Below, in pieces: positions 28,563-38,118 of a stretch of 64,000 bases of DNA. The notes under the pieces were generated by a model. It was given only the letters and a program-made list of their open reading frames with translations. It had not been told where the DNA came from and did no database searches. The position numbers and the translations under genes are program-made. Position 1 is the first letter of the stretch; every line of letters starts with the position of its first letter. The DNA is from Pseudomonadota bacterium (GTDB taxonomy: Bacteria > Pseudomonadota > Alphaproteobacteria > Rhizobiales > Hyphomicrobiaceae). The DNA lies in assembly GCA_023405815.1 (NCBI GenBank), contig JAEXXM010000043.1, forward strand, positions 55,614 to 119,613, in the 5' to 3' direction.

Positions 28563-30284
28563 ATGCGCACCGCTGCCGCGATCACCGGCGCCATAATATT
28601 TGGCGCTCTCGCAGGACAGGCAACGGGGGCGGAAGTCCCTGTCGTCTCGCGCATCGAGACCGTAACAGTCTTTCCTTCCGGGGCGGAGGCGACAAGGGCC
28701 GCACGGCTGTCGCTGGAAAAGGGCGAGCATACGCTGGTGATCAGCGATTTGCCGGCCGAGGTCGTTCCCGGCTCGATCCGCGTCGACGGCAAGGCCACGT
28801 CCGGCCTCAACATCCAATCGGTCGATACGCGCCGCCGCTACATTCCACGCGCCGACCAGGAAGCGCTGCAGGCCGAGCGCAAGAGCATAGAGGACGAGAT
28901 CGAGAAGCTGCGCGATGAGCGCGGCGTGATCCAGGGGCAGGAGGATGCGGCGCAGACGCAGAAGATGCTGCTGCAGAACCTAGCGCAGATGCCGGGTCGT
29001 CCGCAGCCCGAGGAAGGGCAGCCGGCGCCGGCAGCGCAGCCCGTCCCGCATACCGACTGGCAGCAGATACTGTCGCTGATCGGCACCGGGATGGTCGATG
29101 CGCAGCGATCGGCGCTCGACGCCGAAGTGAAGAAGCGCGATCTCGATCGGCGCATCGAGGAGCTGGAGAAGAAGCTTTCCGCGCTCGCGCCCGGCCGCGT
29201 CGAGCAGACCGAGGTGAAGGTGTTCGTGGTCGCCGCGGCGCCGCTCGATGCGGACCTTACCGTTCGCTACCAGGTGCCGAGCGCGAGCTGGACGCCGCGC
29301 TATGATGCGCGTCTCGCCACCGGCTCCAAGACGTCGCCGCCGGCACTGGAGCTAGCGCGCCGCGCCGACATCATGCAGCGCACCGGCGAAGACTGGGACA
29401 ACGTCGCGCTCCTGCTGTCGACCACGCGCCCGACCGCGAACGCATCGGCACCGAACATCGATACGGTCACGGTCGATTTTGCACCCGAGCCGCGGCCCGT
29501 CGCTTCGGTCAGCGCGCCGATGGCACCAGCTCCCATGGCAGAGTACGATGCGAAGTCGGAGCGAATGAGCAAGAGAAGCGTCCTCGGCCTCAGCGGCGGC
29601 GAAGCTCCTGCCGAGGCGGCGCCGGAACTTCAAGTCGGGGAGCAGGGTGCTGCCGCCGAGGTTGCACCGTTCCAGGCCGTGTTCGCGGTACCCGGACGCC
29701 CGACGGTGCCGGCGACAGGCGAGACCAAGCGCGTCTTCCTGCAGCAGGACCAGATCGAGCCGGGGCTCACCGTGCGCACCGTGCCGAAGCTCGATGCCAA
29801 AGCCTACCTCTATGCCAAGCTCATCCTACCGAAAGGCTCGCCGGTGCTGCCGGGTGCGGTGTCGCTGTTCCGCGACGGCACCTTCGTCGGCTCCGGCTCG
29901 CTGCCGGCGCTGTCGCCTGGCGAGGACTACGAGCTGGGGTTCGGTGCCGACGACCAGATGCGCGTGCGCCATGCCATCGCCGACGAGAAGCGCGGCGAGA
30001 CGGGGCTCATTTCCTCGGCGAAGACGGACAGCCGCAACTTCCGCATCACGGTCAAGAACATGCACGAGCGGGCCGTCGACTTGGTGGTCCAGGACCAGAT
30101 CCCGGTGTCGCAGAACGAGGACATCAAGGTCGAGTACGTTGGTCCGGCGCCGAGCAAGAAGGACGTCGACGGCAAGCGCGGCGTCATCACGTTCGAGTCC
30201 AAGCTGGGACCGGAGGAAGAGCGCCTGATCGAGTTCGGCTACCGCGTCATCTGGCCCGGCGCCCGCGCCATCGTCTACCACTAG
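28563..30284 (+). CDS. DUF4139 (MuiA-type) secreted protein
   Basis: 573 residues with a signal peptide ending GQATGA. Residues ~25-130 fit the DUF4140 N-terminal domain (VSRIETVTVFPSGAEATRAA). A coiled coil follows (ALQAERKSIEDEIEKLRDERG and LDAEVKKRDLDRRIEELEKK), then the DUF4139 region from about 215 to the end, including VRYQVPSASWTPRYDARL. Relatives are annotated mucoidy-inhibitor MuiA homologues; biochemical function is unknown and the protein probably acts in the periplasm. Confidence 0.8.
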   Translation: MRTAAAITGAIIFGALAGQATGAEVPVVSRIETVTVFPSGAEATRAARLSLEKGEHTLVISDLPAEVVPGSIRVDGKATSGLNIQSVDTRRRYIPRADQEALQAERKSIEDEIEKLRDERGVIQGQEDAAQTQKMLLQNLAQMPGRPQPEEGQPAPAAQPVPHTDWQQILSLIGTGMVDAQRSALDAEVKKRDLDRRIEELEKKLSALAPGRVEQTEVKVFVVAAAPLDADLTVRYQVPSASWTPRYDARLATGSKTSPPALELARRADIMQRTGEDWDNVALLLSTTRPTANASAPNIDTVTVDFAPEPRPVASVSAPMAPAPMAEYDAKSERMSKRSVLGLSGGEAPAEAAPELQVGEQGAAAEVAPFQAVFAVPGRPTVPATGETKRVFLQQDQIEPGLTVRTVPKLDAKAYLYAKLILPKGSPVLPGAVSLFRDGTFVGSGSLPALSPGEDYELGFGADDQMRVRHAIADEKRGETGLISSAKTDSRNFRITVKNMHERAVDLVVQDQIPVSQNEDIKVEYVGPAPSKKDVDGKRGVITFESKLGPEEERLIEFGYRVIWPGARAIVYH

Positions 30285-30410
30285 CGCCACGAGCTTAGAG
30301 AGGCTTTGTGTGCGGCGGATGTTGCGCGAGCGGGTGGCCGCGCCTCAGGCGCGGGGCCCCTTGGGCCCTTCCGCTTCGCGGCCAAGAGAGACGCCGCCTG
30401 CCAGTCTTCT

Positions 30411-30433
30411 CCCTCCCCCTTGATGGGGGAGGG
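30411..30433. repeat. GC-rich hairpin repeat, copy 1
   Basis: Arms ccctccccc and gggggaggg with loop ttgat. The same arms recur at 30487. Similar ctcccccttg...gggggag units are dispersed repeats in related genomes. Confidence 0.6.
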
Positions 30434-30486
30434 GCGGGAAGGGGTTGGTGCACCACGTTCGACGTCGTGGACACCCCCCACCCTGA

Positions 30487-30509
30487 CCCTCCCCCGCAAG
30501 GGGGGAGGG
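30487..30509. repeat. GC-rich hairpin repeat, copy 2
   Basis: Identical 9-bp arms ccctccccc and gggggaggg around loop gcaag, 54 bp after copy 1. The pair resembles REP doublets. Confidence 0.6.
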
Positions 30510-30608
30510 AATCCAGGGCGTAGCCCGGCCTCTCAGCACAGCTGGGAGGAGGACCTGGCCCCTGGGAGGGGTTGGCCAGGCCGAATCTGCGCTATAAGGC
30601 CCCGAATG

Positions 30609-30637
30609 GCCCCGGAGACCGTTCCGGGGCTTCTTTG
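30609..30637 (+). terminator. terminator-like hairpin just upstream of purA
   Basis: Perfect 8-bp stem gccccgga / tccggggc with a 6-nt loop followed by ttctttg. It ends about 20 bp before the purA ATG, so it either stops read-through or is a leader attenuator. Confidence 0.7.
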
Positions 30638-30654
30638 TGAGTGGGACCGTAATT

Positions 30655-31947
<1,293 letters not shown>

Positions 31948-31960
31948 TGCCGCGACGGCA

Positions 31961-32383
31961 TCATGCCGGGGGCGGCATGGCGTCGTAGCAGGGCACATCC
32001 TCGGTGGTGATGTCCCAGACCGGCTGGGCCTTCTTGAAGAGCACCCATTGCGGATCGAACCAGGTGTGGTCGTCGAAGACGCCGACGGTCACGTTCAGGA
32101 AGCCGGGGCGAAGGGTCGTCTCGCCGAAAAGCCGGCTGCCGCAGTTGGGGCAGAAGTAACGGGTGTTGGTGTTGCCGCTTTCAGCCTGGACCGCATAGGT
32201 CTTCGTCTCGCCCGAGATGGCGACATCCTCGCGCCGGAAGCGCGCGTTGGAGATATGGCCGGTGCCGGTGATGCGCTGGCAGTCCTTGCAGTGGCACTGG
32301 CCCATGGCGACGGGGGCTCCGGCGACGGAAAACGTCACCGCGCCGCAGAGGCAGCGCCCGGTCGCAAACGGCTTCTCTGTCAC
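31961..32383 (-). CDS. GFA-family (CENP-V fold) zinc protein
   Basis: 140 residues. Zinc-site motifs of the GFA family are complete: GRCLCGAV, GQCHCKDCQR and YFCPNCGSRL. Members include proteins annotated as glutathione-dependent formaldehyde-activating enzyme, although many have no proven activity. GTG 32383 is chosen because GGGGAGG sits 5-11 bp upstream and gives the usual length; a longer frame from 32473 would add 30 atypical residues. The gene converges on purA, 13 bp from its stop. Confidence 0.85.
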   Translation of the reverse strand: MTEKPFATGRCLCGAVTFSVAGAPVAMGQCHCKDCQRITGTGHISNARFRREDVAISGETKTYAVQAESGNTNTRYFCPNCGSRLFGETTLRPGFLNVTVGVFDDHTWFDPQWVLFKKAQPVWDITTEDVPCYDAMPPPA

Positions 32384-32467
32384 GGTTGCCTCCCCAAGAC
32401 GATAGCGCCGCGCGAAATTAGGATCGCGCGCGGAACATTTCAACGGCGCTGGGGATGGGACGAGATG

Positions 32468-32501
32468 GGACACTCACCTCTCCGACGTGAGGTGAGTGTC
32501 C
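32468..32501. repeat. perfect 13-bp inverted repeat
   Basis: Arms ggacactcacctc and gaggtgagtgtcc with an 8-nt loop. It lies about 85 bp upstream of the GFA-type gene and could be a dispersed palindrome or an operator; no T-tract is present on either side. Confidence 0.55.
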
Positions 32502-32629
32502 TCAATAGGTTGGACCCGTGCCTCGACGAGGGGATGGGGGGAGGGGAGGCGAGGCCCGTGTCCGTAGAGGTAATGCATTCGCCCCTTCATCGGTTCCGGG
32601 CCAGGTGAGAAGATTTGCTTCGCGTCGGC

Positions 32630-32707
32630 TCAGATCAGGTTGAAGATATTCAACAAGATGATCACCCCGATCGGGACACCAAGCAGCCAGAGGATGACGC
32701 TGCGCAT
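32630..32707 (-). CDS. 25-residue membrane miniprotein
   Basis: Open frame of 25 codons: MRSVILWLLGVPIGVIILLN then IFNLI. One hydrophobic helix with a central GVPIG. AGGAG stands 8 bp before the ATG. Similar tiny proteins with an LWLLGVPI core are, to my recollection, widespread in Rhizobiales and often missed by gene callers. Function unknown; probably inner membrane. Confidence 0.65.
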   Translation of the reverse strand: MRSVILWLLGVPIGVIILLNIFNLI

Positions 32708-32818
32708 TGCCGAACTCCTGTGTCTTCGCTCTCAGAGATAAACTCGACACGCTGACAAGAGTTCCGAATCTGTGTCGATTGGCGCGATTGTGCCGGGAGG
32801 AAGGCGCGGAGAACGCCC

Positions 32819-33523
32819 ATGTCGCTCGAGGAAATCGGCGCGGGTCTTTGGATCGTCGAGGGTGAGATCCTTAGCTTCTATGGATTTCCGTTTCCGACGC
32901 GGAGCGTGATCGCCCGCCTCGGGAATGGCGATCTATGGGTCTGGTCGCCGGTGAGGCTGACGAAAGAGCTGCGCGAGCGGATCAAGAGCCTCGGGCGCGT
33001 CGCGCACCTCGTCAGTCCGAACAAGCTGCATCATCTGTTTCTGGCGCAGTGGAAGTCCGTATATCGCGCAGCGGAGCTGTGGGGGCCGCTGTCGACGGTC
33101 AAGAAGTGCCCGACGCTGCTATTCACCGATGCGCTCGAGAACAAGCCGCCGCCGGCGTGGAGACCGGTCGTCGATCAGGCCTGGTTTCGCGGCTCGGTGA
33201 TGATGGACGAGATCGTTTTCTTCCACCGGCCGTCGCGCACAGTCATCATCGCGGACCTGATCGAGAATTTCACCGAGCAGTTCCTGCAGCAGCACTGGGC
33301 GTGGTGGCAGCGGCCGCTGGCGCGGCTCGATGGGATAACGACCGCCAAGTCGCGGGCGCCGCTCGAATGGCGCCTGTCCTTCATCGACCGCGCAGGGGCG
33401 CGTGCGGCGCGTGACAAGATCCTCGGCTGGGAGTGCGAGCGTGTGGTCATGGCGCACGGCGAGTGGCAGCGCGCAGACGGGCAGGCATTCCTGAAGCGCT
33501 CGTTCAGCTGGCTTGGCGATTGA
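32819..33523 (+). CDS. DUF4336 protein
   Basis: 234 residues. Pattern of the DUF4336 family: LWIVEGEI, WSPVRLTKELRERI, HLVSPNKLHHLFL and WRPVVDQAWFRGS, then a second half with ERVVMAHGEW. The fold resembles a metallo-beta-lactamase (the SPNKLHH segment sits where the first metal motif would be), but the canonical HxHxDH is absent. No signal peptide. Function unknown. Confidence 0.8.
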   Translation: MSLEEIGAGLWIVEGEILSFYGFPFPTRSVIARLGNGDLWVWSPVRLTKELRERIKSLGRVAHLVSPNKLHHLFLAQWKSVYRAAELWGPLSTVKKCPTLLFTDALENKPPPAWRPVVDQAWFRGSVMMDEIVFFHRPSRTVIIADLIENFTEQFLQQHWAWWQRPLARLDGITTAKSRAPLEWRLSFIDRAGARAARDKILGWECERVVMAHGEWQRADGQAFLKRSFSWLGD

Positions 33524-33544
33524 TCTTCTGCGATCGAGACACCG

Positions 33545-34084
33545 CTACTGTTTGTCGGCGAGCGGGAACAAGTCGATCGACTCGCGAGAAAGCAAGCCAC
33601 CGGTAATGTCGACTGTAGCGAAGGGCGTCGCGTCGGCGATCTGCGCCGAGGTGATGTCGATCTGGCCGATGCGCGTTGCTAGCTCGGCGATCGAGGCGGC
33701 ATAGACGACGCGCGCGACGCCGCACCAGATGATCGCGCCCATGCACATCACGCACGGCTCGCCGGAAGTATAGAGTGTCGTGCCCTTCAGGGCTGCGGCC
33801 CCGTGCTCTTTGAGGAAGGCCCTGATGGCAACCATCTCGCCGTGGGCGGTCGGATCGCCGTCGCGTCGCGAGCTGTTGTGCCCCGAGGCGAGCACCTCGC
33901 CATCGCGCACGATCACGGTGCCGAAGGGATAGTCGCCCTGCTTGGCCTGATCGATGGCGAGCTGCATGAAGCGCTTGTCGTCGGGGAGCACAGGTGAGGT
34001 TACGCCGCGCGCATGCGCCTCGAGGCTCAGGGCCTGCGCGGCCATGAGCACTCCGCCTCCGCCGAGCAACGTCCGCCGGTCCAT
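33545..34084 (-). CDS. exported cytidine/guanine-deaminase-fold protein
   Basis: 179 residues. Zinc deaminase motifs are intact: HGEMVAI (His ligand plus catalytic Glu) and PCVMCMGAI (two Cys ligands), as in guanine, cytosine or tRNA-adenosine deaminases. Unusually, the protein begins MDRRTLLGGGGVLMAAQALS, a twin-arginine-type signal peptide, predicting a periplasmic enzyme. It may act on extracellular purines, pterins or related bases; the substrate is not determined. Confidence 0.8.
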   Translation of the reverse strand: MDRRTLLGGGGVLMAAQALSLEAHARGVTSPVLPDDKRFMQLAIDQAKQGDYPFGTVIVRDGEVLASGHNSSRRDGDPTAHGEMVAIRAFLKEHGAAALKGTTLYTSGEPCVMCMGAIIWCGVARVVYAASIAELATRIGQIDITSAQIADATPFATVDITGGLLSRESIDLFPLADKQ

Positions 34085-34150
34085 GCTTCATCTCCCAGGC
34101 TCGCTTGCGATCCGGGCAGCCTAAGCGCAGGGAGTGAAAAAGATCACAAA

Positions 34151-34654
34151 CTAAGCCGGCTCGGCGGCCACTAGCCCGTGCATGGCGGCGAGCGTGTCAG
34201 GCGCCAGTTCCGCGGCAAGCAGGCGGCGGGCGTCGACGGGGCCAGGGAGGCTGATCTGCCCCGGCGGGATGACGCGGAAGCCGAAGCGGCCGTAATAGGG
34301 CTCATCGCCGACGAGGACCACGAGCTTGACGCCATCTGCCCTGGCCACCTCCATGGCCTCGGCGATCAGGCGCCTGCCGAAGCCTTGGCCGGCGAAGTCG
34401 GGATCGACGACGAGCGGACCAAGCAGGAGGGCGCCGCGGGCGCCGCCGATGGTGATTGGCGTCATGCGCACGGCCGCGATCACGCGGTCGCCCAGCAGCG
34501 CCGCGCGGCAATAGCGCGAGACAGGCGCCGTTCCTTCCCGGATGCGATAGGCGGTGCGCGTGAAACGCCCTGGGCCGAACGCCCGGGCATGGAGCAAGTA
34601 GATGTCAGGAAGATCATCCGGCGTCACGGGCCGGGTGGTGATCTGGGGAGACAT
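34151..34654 (-). CDS. GNAT-family N-acetyltransferase
   Basis: 167 residues from ATG 34654. GNAT layout: ITTRPVTPDDLPDIYLLH at the start, the acetyl-CoA loop LGPLVVDPDFAGQGFGRRLI (Q-x-x-G-x-G type) and VLVGDEPYYGRFGFRVI, matching YhbS-type N-acetyltransferases. A frame open to 34714 could add 20 residues, but these lack conserved features. Acceptor unknown. Confidence 0.8.
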   Translation of the reverse strand: MSPQITTRPVTPDDLPDIYLLHARAFGPGRFTRTAYRIREGTAPVSRYCRAALLGDRVIAAVRMTPITIGGARGALLLGPLVVDPDFAGQGFGRRLIAEAMEVARADGVKLVVLVGDEPYYGRFGFRVIPPGQISLPGPVDARRLLAAELAPDTLAAMHGLVAAEPA

Positions 34655-34867
34655 GGGCGGCGAAGCTCTCGAGGCGAGCCGCTCGGACGGAGCCGGCGAA
34701 CTCATTTTCTGCACGGTTGATCAGGCACGGGCGGTACGCGTCAGCGCACCACCTCGTCGCAGCACAGAGCCTCGTAGGCGTCTCATCATGGCCGCCCTGT
34801 AGCACGCGGCGAGTAGCGGGTCTAGAGCGGGCGAGGCCGCCCGAACGCTGGTCATTCGGAGAGAAAC

Positions 34868-35329
34868 TCACCACTTGGGGCTGCGCGGCTTGCCGGCGAA
34901 TATCTCGCCCAGACGGCGCGCCGCGCCGGGGCTGATATCGGCGGGGACCTCACTCGGCGCAAACAGTGCGTGCTCGGCGATCTCGTGGTTCGGCTCGGGG
35001 ACGCGTAGCTGCTGCCAGGAGCGGGCGACAAACAAAACTACGTGGTCATTCGGGAAGACCGCGGCGTTGGAATAGATGCCGAACAGCTCCGCTGGTGCGG
35101 TCAGGGCGACGCCTGCCTCCTCCTCGATCTCCCGCACAAGCGCTTCCTCGACCGTCTCGCCGTGCTCGACGCCGCCGCCGGGAAAGTGCCAGCCGGGACG
35201 ATAGGTGTGGCGGATGAGAAGGACGCGATTTTGCGGATCGATCAGAGCCGCCTGCGCGCCGAGCGTCAGTCCGCGCGAAAGGCGCCAGTAGCGCTGCAGC
35301 AGCTTGGTTACGATTGCGGTGGCAGGCAA
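34868..35329 (-). CDS. Nudix hydrolase
   Basis: The Nudix box GGGVEHGETVEEALVREIEEEAGV is complete except for small substitutions and gives metal-dependent pyrophosphohydrolase activity. The substrate is unknown. TTG 35329 is proposed as start because GAGGAG lies 7-12 bp upstream; the frame is open to ATG 35431, which has no ribosome site and would leave only 23 bp to the divergent phosphoesterase gene. With TTG the product is 153 residues, typical for the family. Confidence 0.8.
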   Translation of the reverse strand: MPATAIVTKLLQRYWRLSRGLTLGAQAALIDPQNRVLLIRHTYRPGWHFPGGGVEHGETVEEALVREIEEEAGVALTAPAELFGIYSNAAVFPNDHVVLFVARSWQQLRVPEPNHEIAEHALFAPSEVPADISPGAARRLGEIFAGKPRSPKW

Positions 35330-35454
35330 ATCGGTGCTCCTCGTTGCGCGACCATTCGCACCTCCTCGGCGGACACGCTCCTGCAAGTCGATCGTGCTAG
35401 GTTCCCGGCCGGCATCCTGCCCGAGGAACATTAACGCTGGCCGACGAACCCGCG

Positions 35455-36387
35455 ATGACTGAAACGATCACGCTCGCCCACGTGTCCGATGTGCATCTTT
35501 CGCCGCTGGCGGGTTTGGCGTGGCGCCACCTCAACGTCAAGCGCGGGCTCGGGTACGTCAACTGGCGGCGGCAGAGAAAGAGAACCCATAGCCGCGCGGC
35601 GCTCGACATGATCGTCGCCGACATGAAGGCGCACAAACCGGACCACATCGCCGTCACGGGCGATCTCATCAACCTCGGGCTGCCGGCAGAGTACGATGCG
35701 GCGACGGTCTGGCTGCACGACCTCGGCACCCCGCAGGACGTGAGCGTCGTGCCCGGCAACCATGACATCTACACCACGCTGCGCGATGATCCGGGTGTTG
35801 CGCGCTGGGCCGACTACATGCGCGCCGATGCGTTCGGCGTAAGCCTCTCCGCACAGCGGACACAGGTGTTTCCCTTTGTGCGGCGGGTCGGGCCGATTGC
35901 TCTCATAGGTATCAACTCGGCCGTGGAGACGCCGCCATTCGTCGCTGCTGGAGAGGTGGGGTCGAAGCAGCTCGCGGCACTCGACAAGCTGCTGTGGCAG
36001 CTCGAGGCCGAAGGTATGATCCGCGTGGTGCTGATCCATCATCCGCCGCTGCCAGGACAGGCGCCACCGCGTCGTGCCCTGCGCGATGCCGGAGCGCTCT
36101 CGCACATCCTCGCAGCGCGCGGCGCCGAACTCGTTTTGCATGGCCACAATCATTGCGACAGCCACATGGACTTTCAGCGGCTGCCCGAGACCGGTGGCGG
36201 CAGCGTGCCTGTCATCGGCGTCGCGTCCGGCTCGGCGATCCGCCTGCACAAGCACGAGCCGCTCGGCCGCTACAACTTGCTGCGCATTGGACGCAACGAA
36301 GGCCGCGTGCACATCGAGTGCGTGACGCGCGGCATCGAGGCCGGCGGGAGCGCAGTCGTGCAGATCGAGCGCAAACTGCTCACGTAG
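35455..36387 (+). CDS. cytoplasmic calcineurin-like metallophosphoesterase
   Basis: 310 residues, no signal peptide. Metal-binding motifs in order: SDVHL, TGDLIN, GNHD, HHPP and GHNH. Resembles the CpdA/Icc-type phosphodiesterase group, so cyclic nucleotide or other phosphodiester hydrolysis is plausible. It diverges from the Nudix gene. Confidence 0.85.
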   Translation: MTETITLAHVSDVHLSPLAGLAWRHLNVKRGLGYVNWRRQRKRTHSRAALDMIVADMKAHKPDHIAVTGDLINLGLPAEYDAATVWLHDLGTPQDVSVVPGNHDIYTTLRDDPGVARWADYMRADAFGVSLSAQRTQVFPFVRRVGPIALIGINSAVETPPFVAAGEVGSKQLAALDKLLWQLEAEGMIRVVLIHHPPLPGQAPPRRALRDAGALSHILAARGAELVLHGHNHCDSHMDFQRLPETGGGSVPVIGVASGSAIRLHKHEPLGRYNLLRIGRNEGRVHIECVTRGIEAGGSAVVQIERKLLT

Positions 36388-36682
36388 CCGCGAATTGTTC
36401 GGCCGGAATGAAAGATGTTGTCAGCCGCATTCAACCGGCGCGCCCTGTTGTCGCACGAATTGCCGGAGAATCTGTCGCAATTGCTAGACTTCGCTCGCCT
36501 TTGCACAACGGCTGCGCAACGATTGCAGTGAGCTTTGCTGCCTGCACAAATCTATGGCGCGGATGCCACGCTTGTGCCTGATCGTGCATGCTAAGCGCTT
36601 CTCCCCATCCATCGTGCAGCGTGACACTATATAGGGCTACGGGGTGCAGGCGGATGGAGCGCCCTGAGGTCAGGCGGGGCGA

Positions 36683-37798
36683 ATGCAAGTGCGACTGTTC
36701 CGGCGAAATATCCGGTTGAACCTTGCGCTGCAGGGCGGCGGCGCGCATGGCGCCTTCACCTGGGGCGTGCTCGATCGCCTGCTCGAGGATGACGAGCTCG
36801 AGATCAACTGGGTCAGCGCAACGAGCGCCGGTGCGGTGAACGCGGTCGCCATCGCATCGGGTCTTTCTACGGGCGGCAAGTCGTCGGCGCGCGAGAAGCT
36901 GCGCAGCGTGTGGGAGGCGGTGCACAAGGCGGGCGTGCCCGACCTGATGCGGCTCAATCCGTTTCTCTACAGCCTGTCACGCGCGCCGCACATGGCGCAG
37001 ATGGCGAGCCTGTGGTCGCCGTACGAGTTCAACCCGCTCGGGTTCGACCCACTGCGCCGGCTGCTGTCGGAGAGCATCGACTTCGAGAAGCTGCGCAAGA
37101 GCTCGCCGATAGAGCTGCTGATCGCGGCAACGGAGGTTGCGAGCGGGCGGGCGCGCATCTTCCGCCGCAACGAACTCACCGTCGATGCGGTGCTGGCATC
37201 GGCCTGCCTTCCGACGCTGCACCACGCGGTCGAGATCGACGGCGTTGCCTACTGGGACGGCGGCTTCTCGGCCAATCCCGACATCAAAACGCTGGCGATG
37301 GAGAGCCCGGTCGAGGACACGCTGATCGTGCAGCTCAGTCCGCTGGTGCGCCAGGGGCTGCCGACTGGCGTGCGCGACATCTCCAACCACGTCAACCGGA
37401 TCGCTTTCAACGCGCCACTCATTCGCGAGGTCGAGCTGATCGAGACGGTGCGCGAATGCTGGCAGGGTCGGCTCGGCGGACCGAGGGGCCGCTATGCAAA
37501 GCTGGCGACGCATCGCTTCCACCTCATCGAGGCTGGCCGCTACACGAGCTCGCTCAGTCCTGACAGCACCATGAAGCCGGATTGGTCGCTGCTGAGCTAT
37601 CTTTTCAGCGCGGGGCGCGACGAGGCGGGTAAATGGCTCGGGCGCCACCGGTCGAACATCGGCCGACGCTCGACCGTCGACCTGAAGGAGCGCTTCCTGA
37701 CACCTGGACGTGGTGGTCAGGATGCCGCATCCGCCGCGCCGGCCGAACGCGCCTCCGCCAACGCGAAGGTAAGCGCGGCTGCCGATATTCCCGACTGA
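36683..37798 (+). CDS. patatin-like phospholipase
   Basis: 371 residues. Oxyanion loop LQGGGAHGAF, nucleophile elbow SATSAGAVNA and catalytic Asp in WDGGFSANP are all present. The elbow has Ala where most patatins have the first Gly of GxSxG (ATSAG), a noticeable variant. Family members hydrolyse acyl lipids; RssA-like proteins of this type are cytoplasmic or membrane-associated. The C-terminal ~70 residues are low-complexity and basic. Confidence 0.85.
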   Translation: MQVRLFRRNIRLNLALQGGGAHGAFTWGVLDRLLEDDELEINWVSATSAGAVNAVAIASGLSTGGKSSAREKLRSVWEAVHKAGVPDLMRLNPFLYSLSRAPHMAQMASLWSPYEFNPLGFDPLRRLLSESIDFEKLRKSSPIELLIAATEVASGRARIFRRNELTVDAVLASACLPTLHHAVEIDGVAYWDGGFSANPDIKTLAMESPVEDTLIVQLSPLVRQGLPTGVRDISNHVNRIAFNAPLIREVELIETVRECWQGRLGGPRGRYAKLATHRFHLIEAGRYTSSLSPDSTMKPDWSLLSYLFSAGRDEAGKWLGRHRSNIGRRSTVDLKERFLTPGRGGQDAASAAPAERASANAKVSAAADIPD

Positions 37799-37806
37799 AT
37801 ATAACG
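37783..37806. promoter_or_regulatory. possible ModE-type Mo-box
   Basis: CGATATT-n8-AATATAACG, an imperfect palindrome with the ATATAACG half-site of ModE operators. It overlaps the patatin stop and lies about 90 bp upstream of the modA remnant. Weak match, offered because of location. Confidence 0.25.
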
Positions 37807-37895
37807 CTCGACTGTGACGCGAGCGTGCGGCTAACATGCCGCCGCAACGGGATTGCCCGAGGCTACGGGTATCGTTCAGCGCAGAGGTCACCGTA

Positions 37896-38095
37896 ATGCG
37901 GTTCTTGCCGGCTAAGCTGTCGCGTGCGGTTGGAGTTGCACTGCTTGCGTTGGTGGCAGCGGTCGCAGCTTCGCTGCCGAGCGCTGCCGCAGAGGTGAAG
38001 GTCGCGGTCGCAGCGAATTTCACCGAGGCGGCAAAGGAGATCGGAGCGCTGTTCGAGCAGGAAACTGGCCGCAAGGCCTTTCTTTCGGTTACGAC
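37896..38095 (+). pseudogene. modA: truncated modA remnant
   Basis: ATG 37896 opens a signal peptide ending LPSAAA, followed by EVKVAVAANFTEAAKEIGAL and FEQETGRKAFLSV, the start of a molybdate-binding protein. Where homologues continue with FGSTGQL, this frame becomes unrelated sequence and stops at 38177 inside the next gene. Only about 65 of about 250 residues remain. An intact modA follows 24 bp later. Confidence 0.8.
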
Positions 38096-38118
38096 CTCAC
38101 CAACTGAAAAGGTGCCTC

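Larger units (their letters stand above)
30285..30654. other. gene-free stretch with palindromes before purA
   Basis: 370 bp holding gcgcctcaggcgc and ggggccccttgggccc palindromes, the two 9-bp-arm hairpins listed separately, and a terminator just upstream of purA. No gene is supported. Confidence 0.6.
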
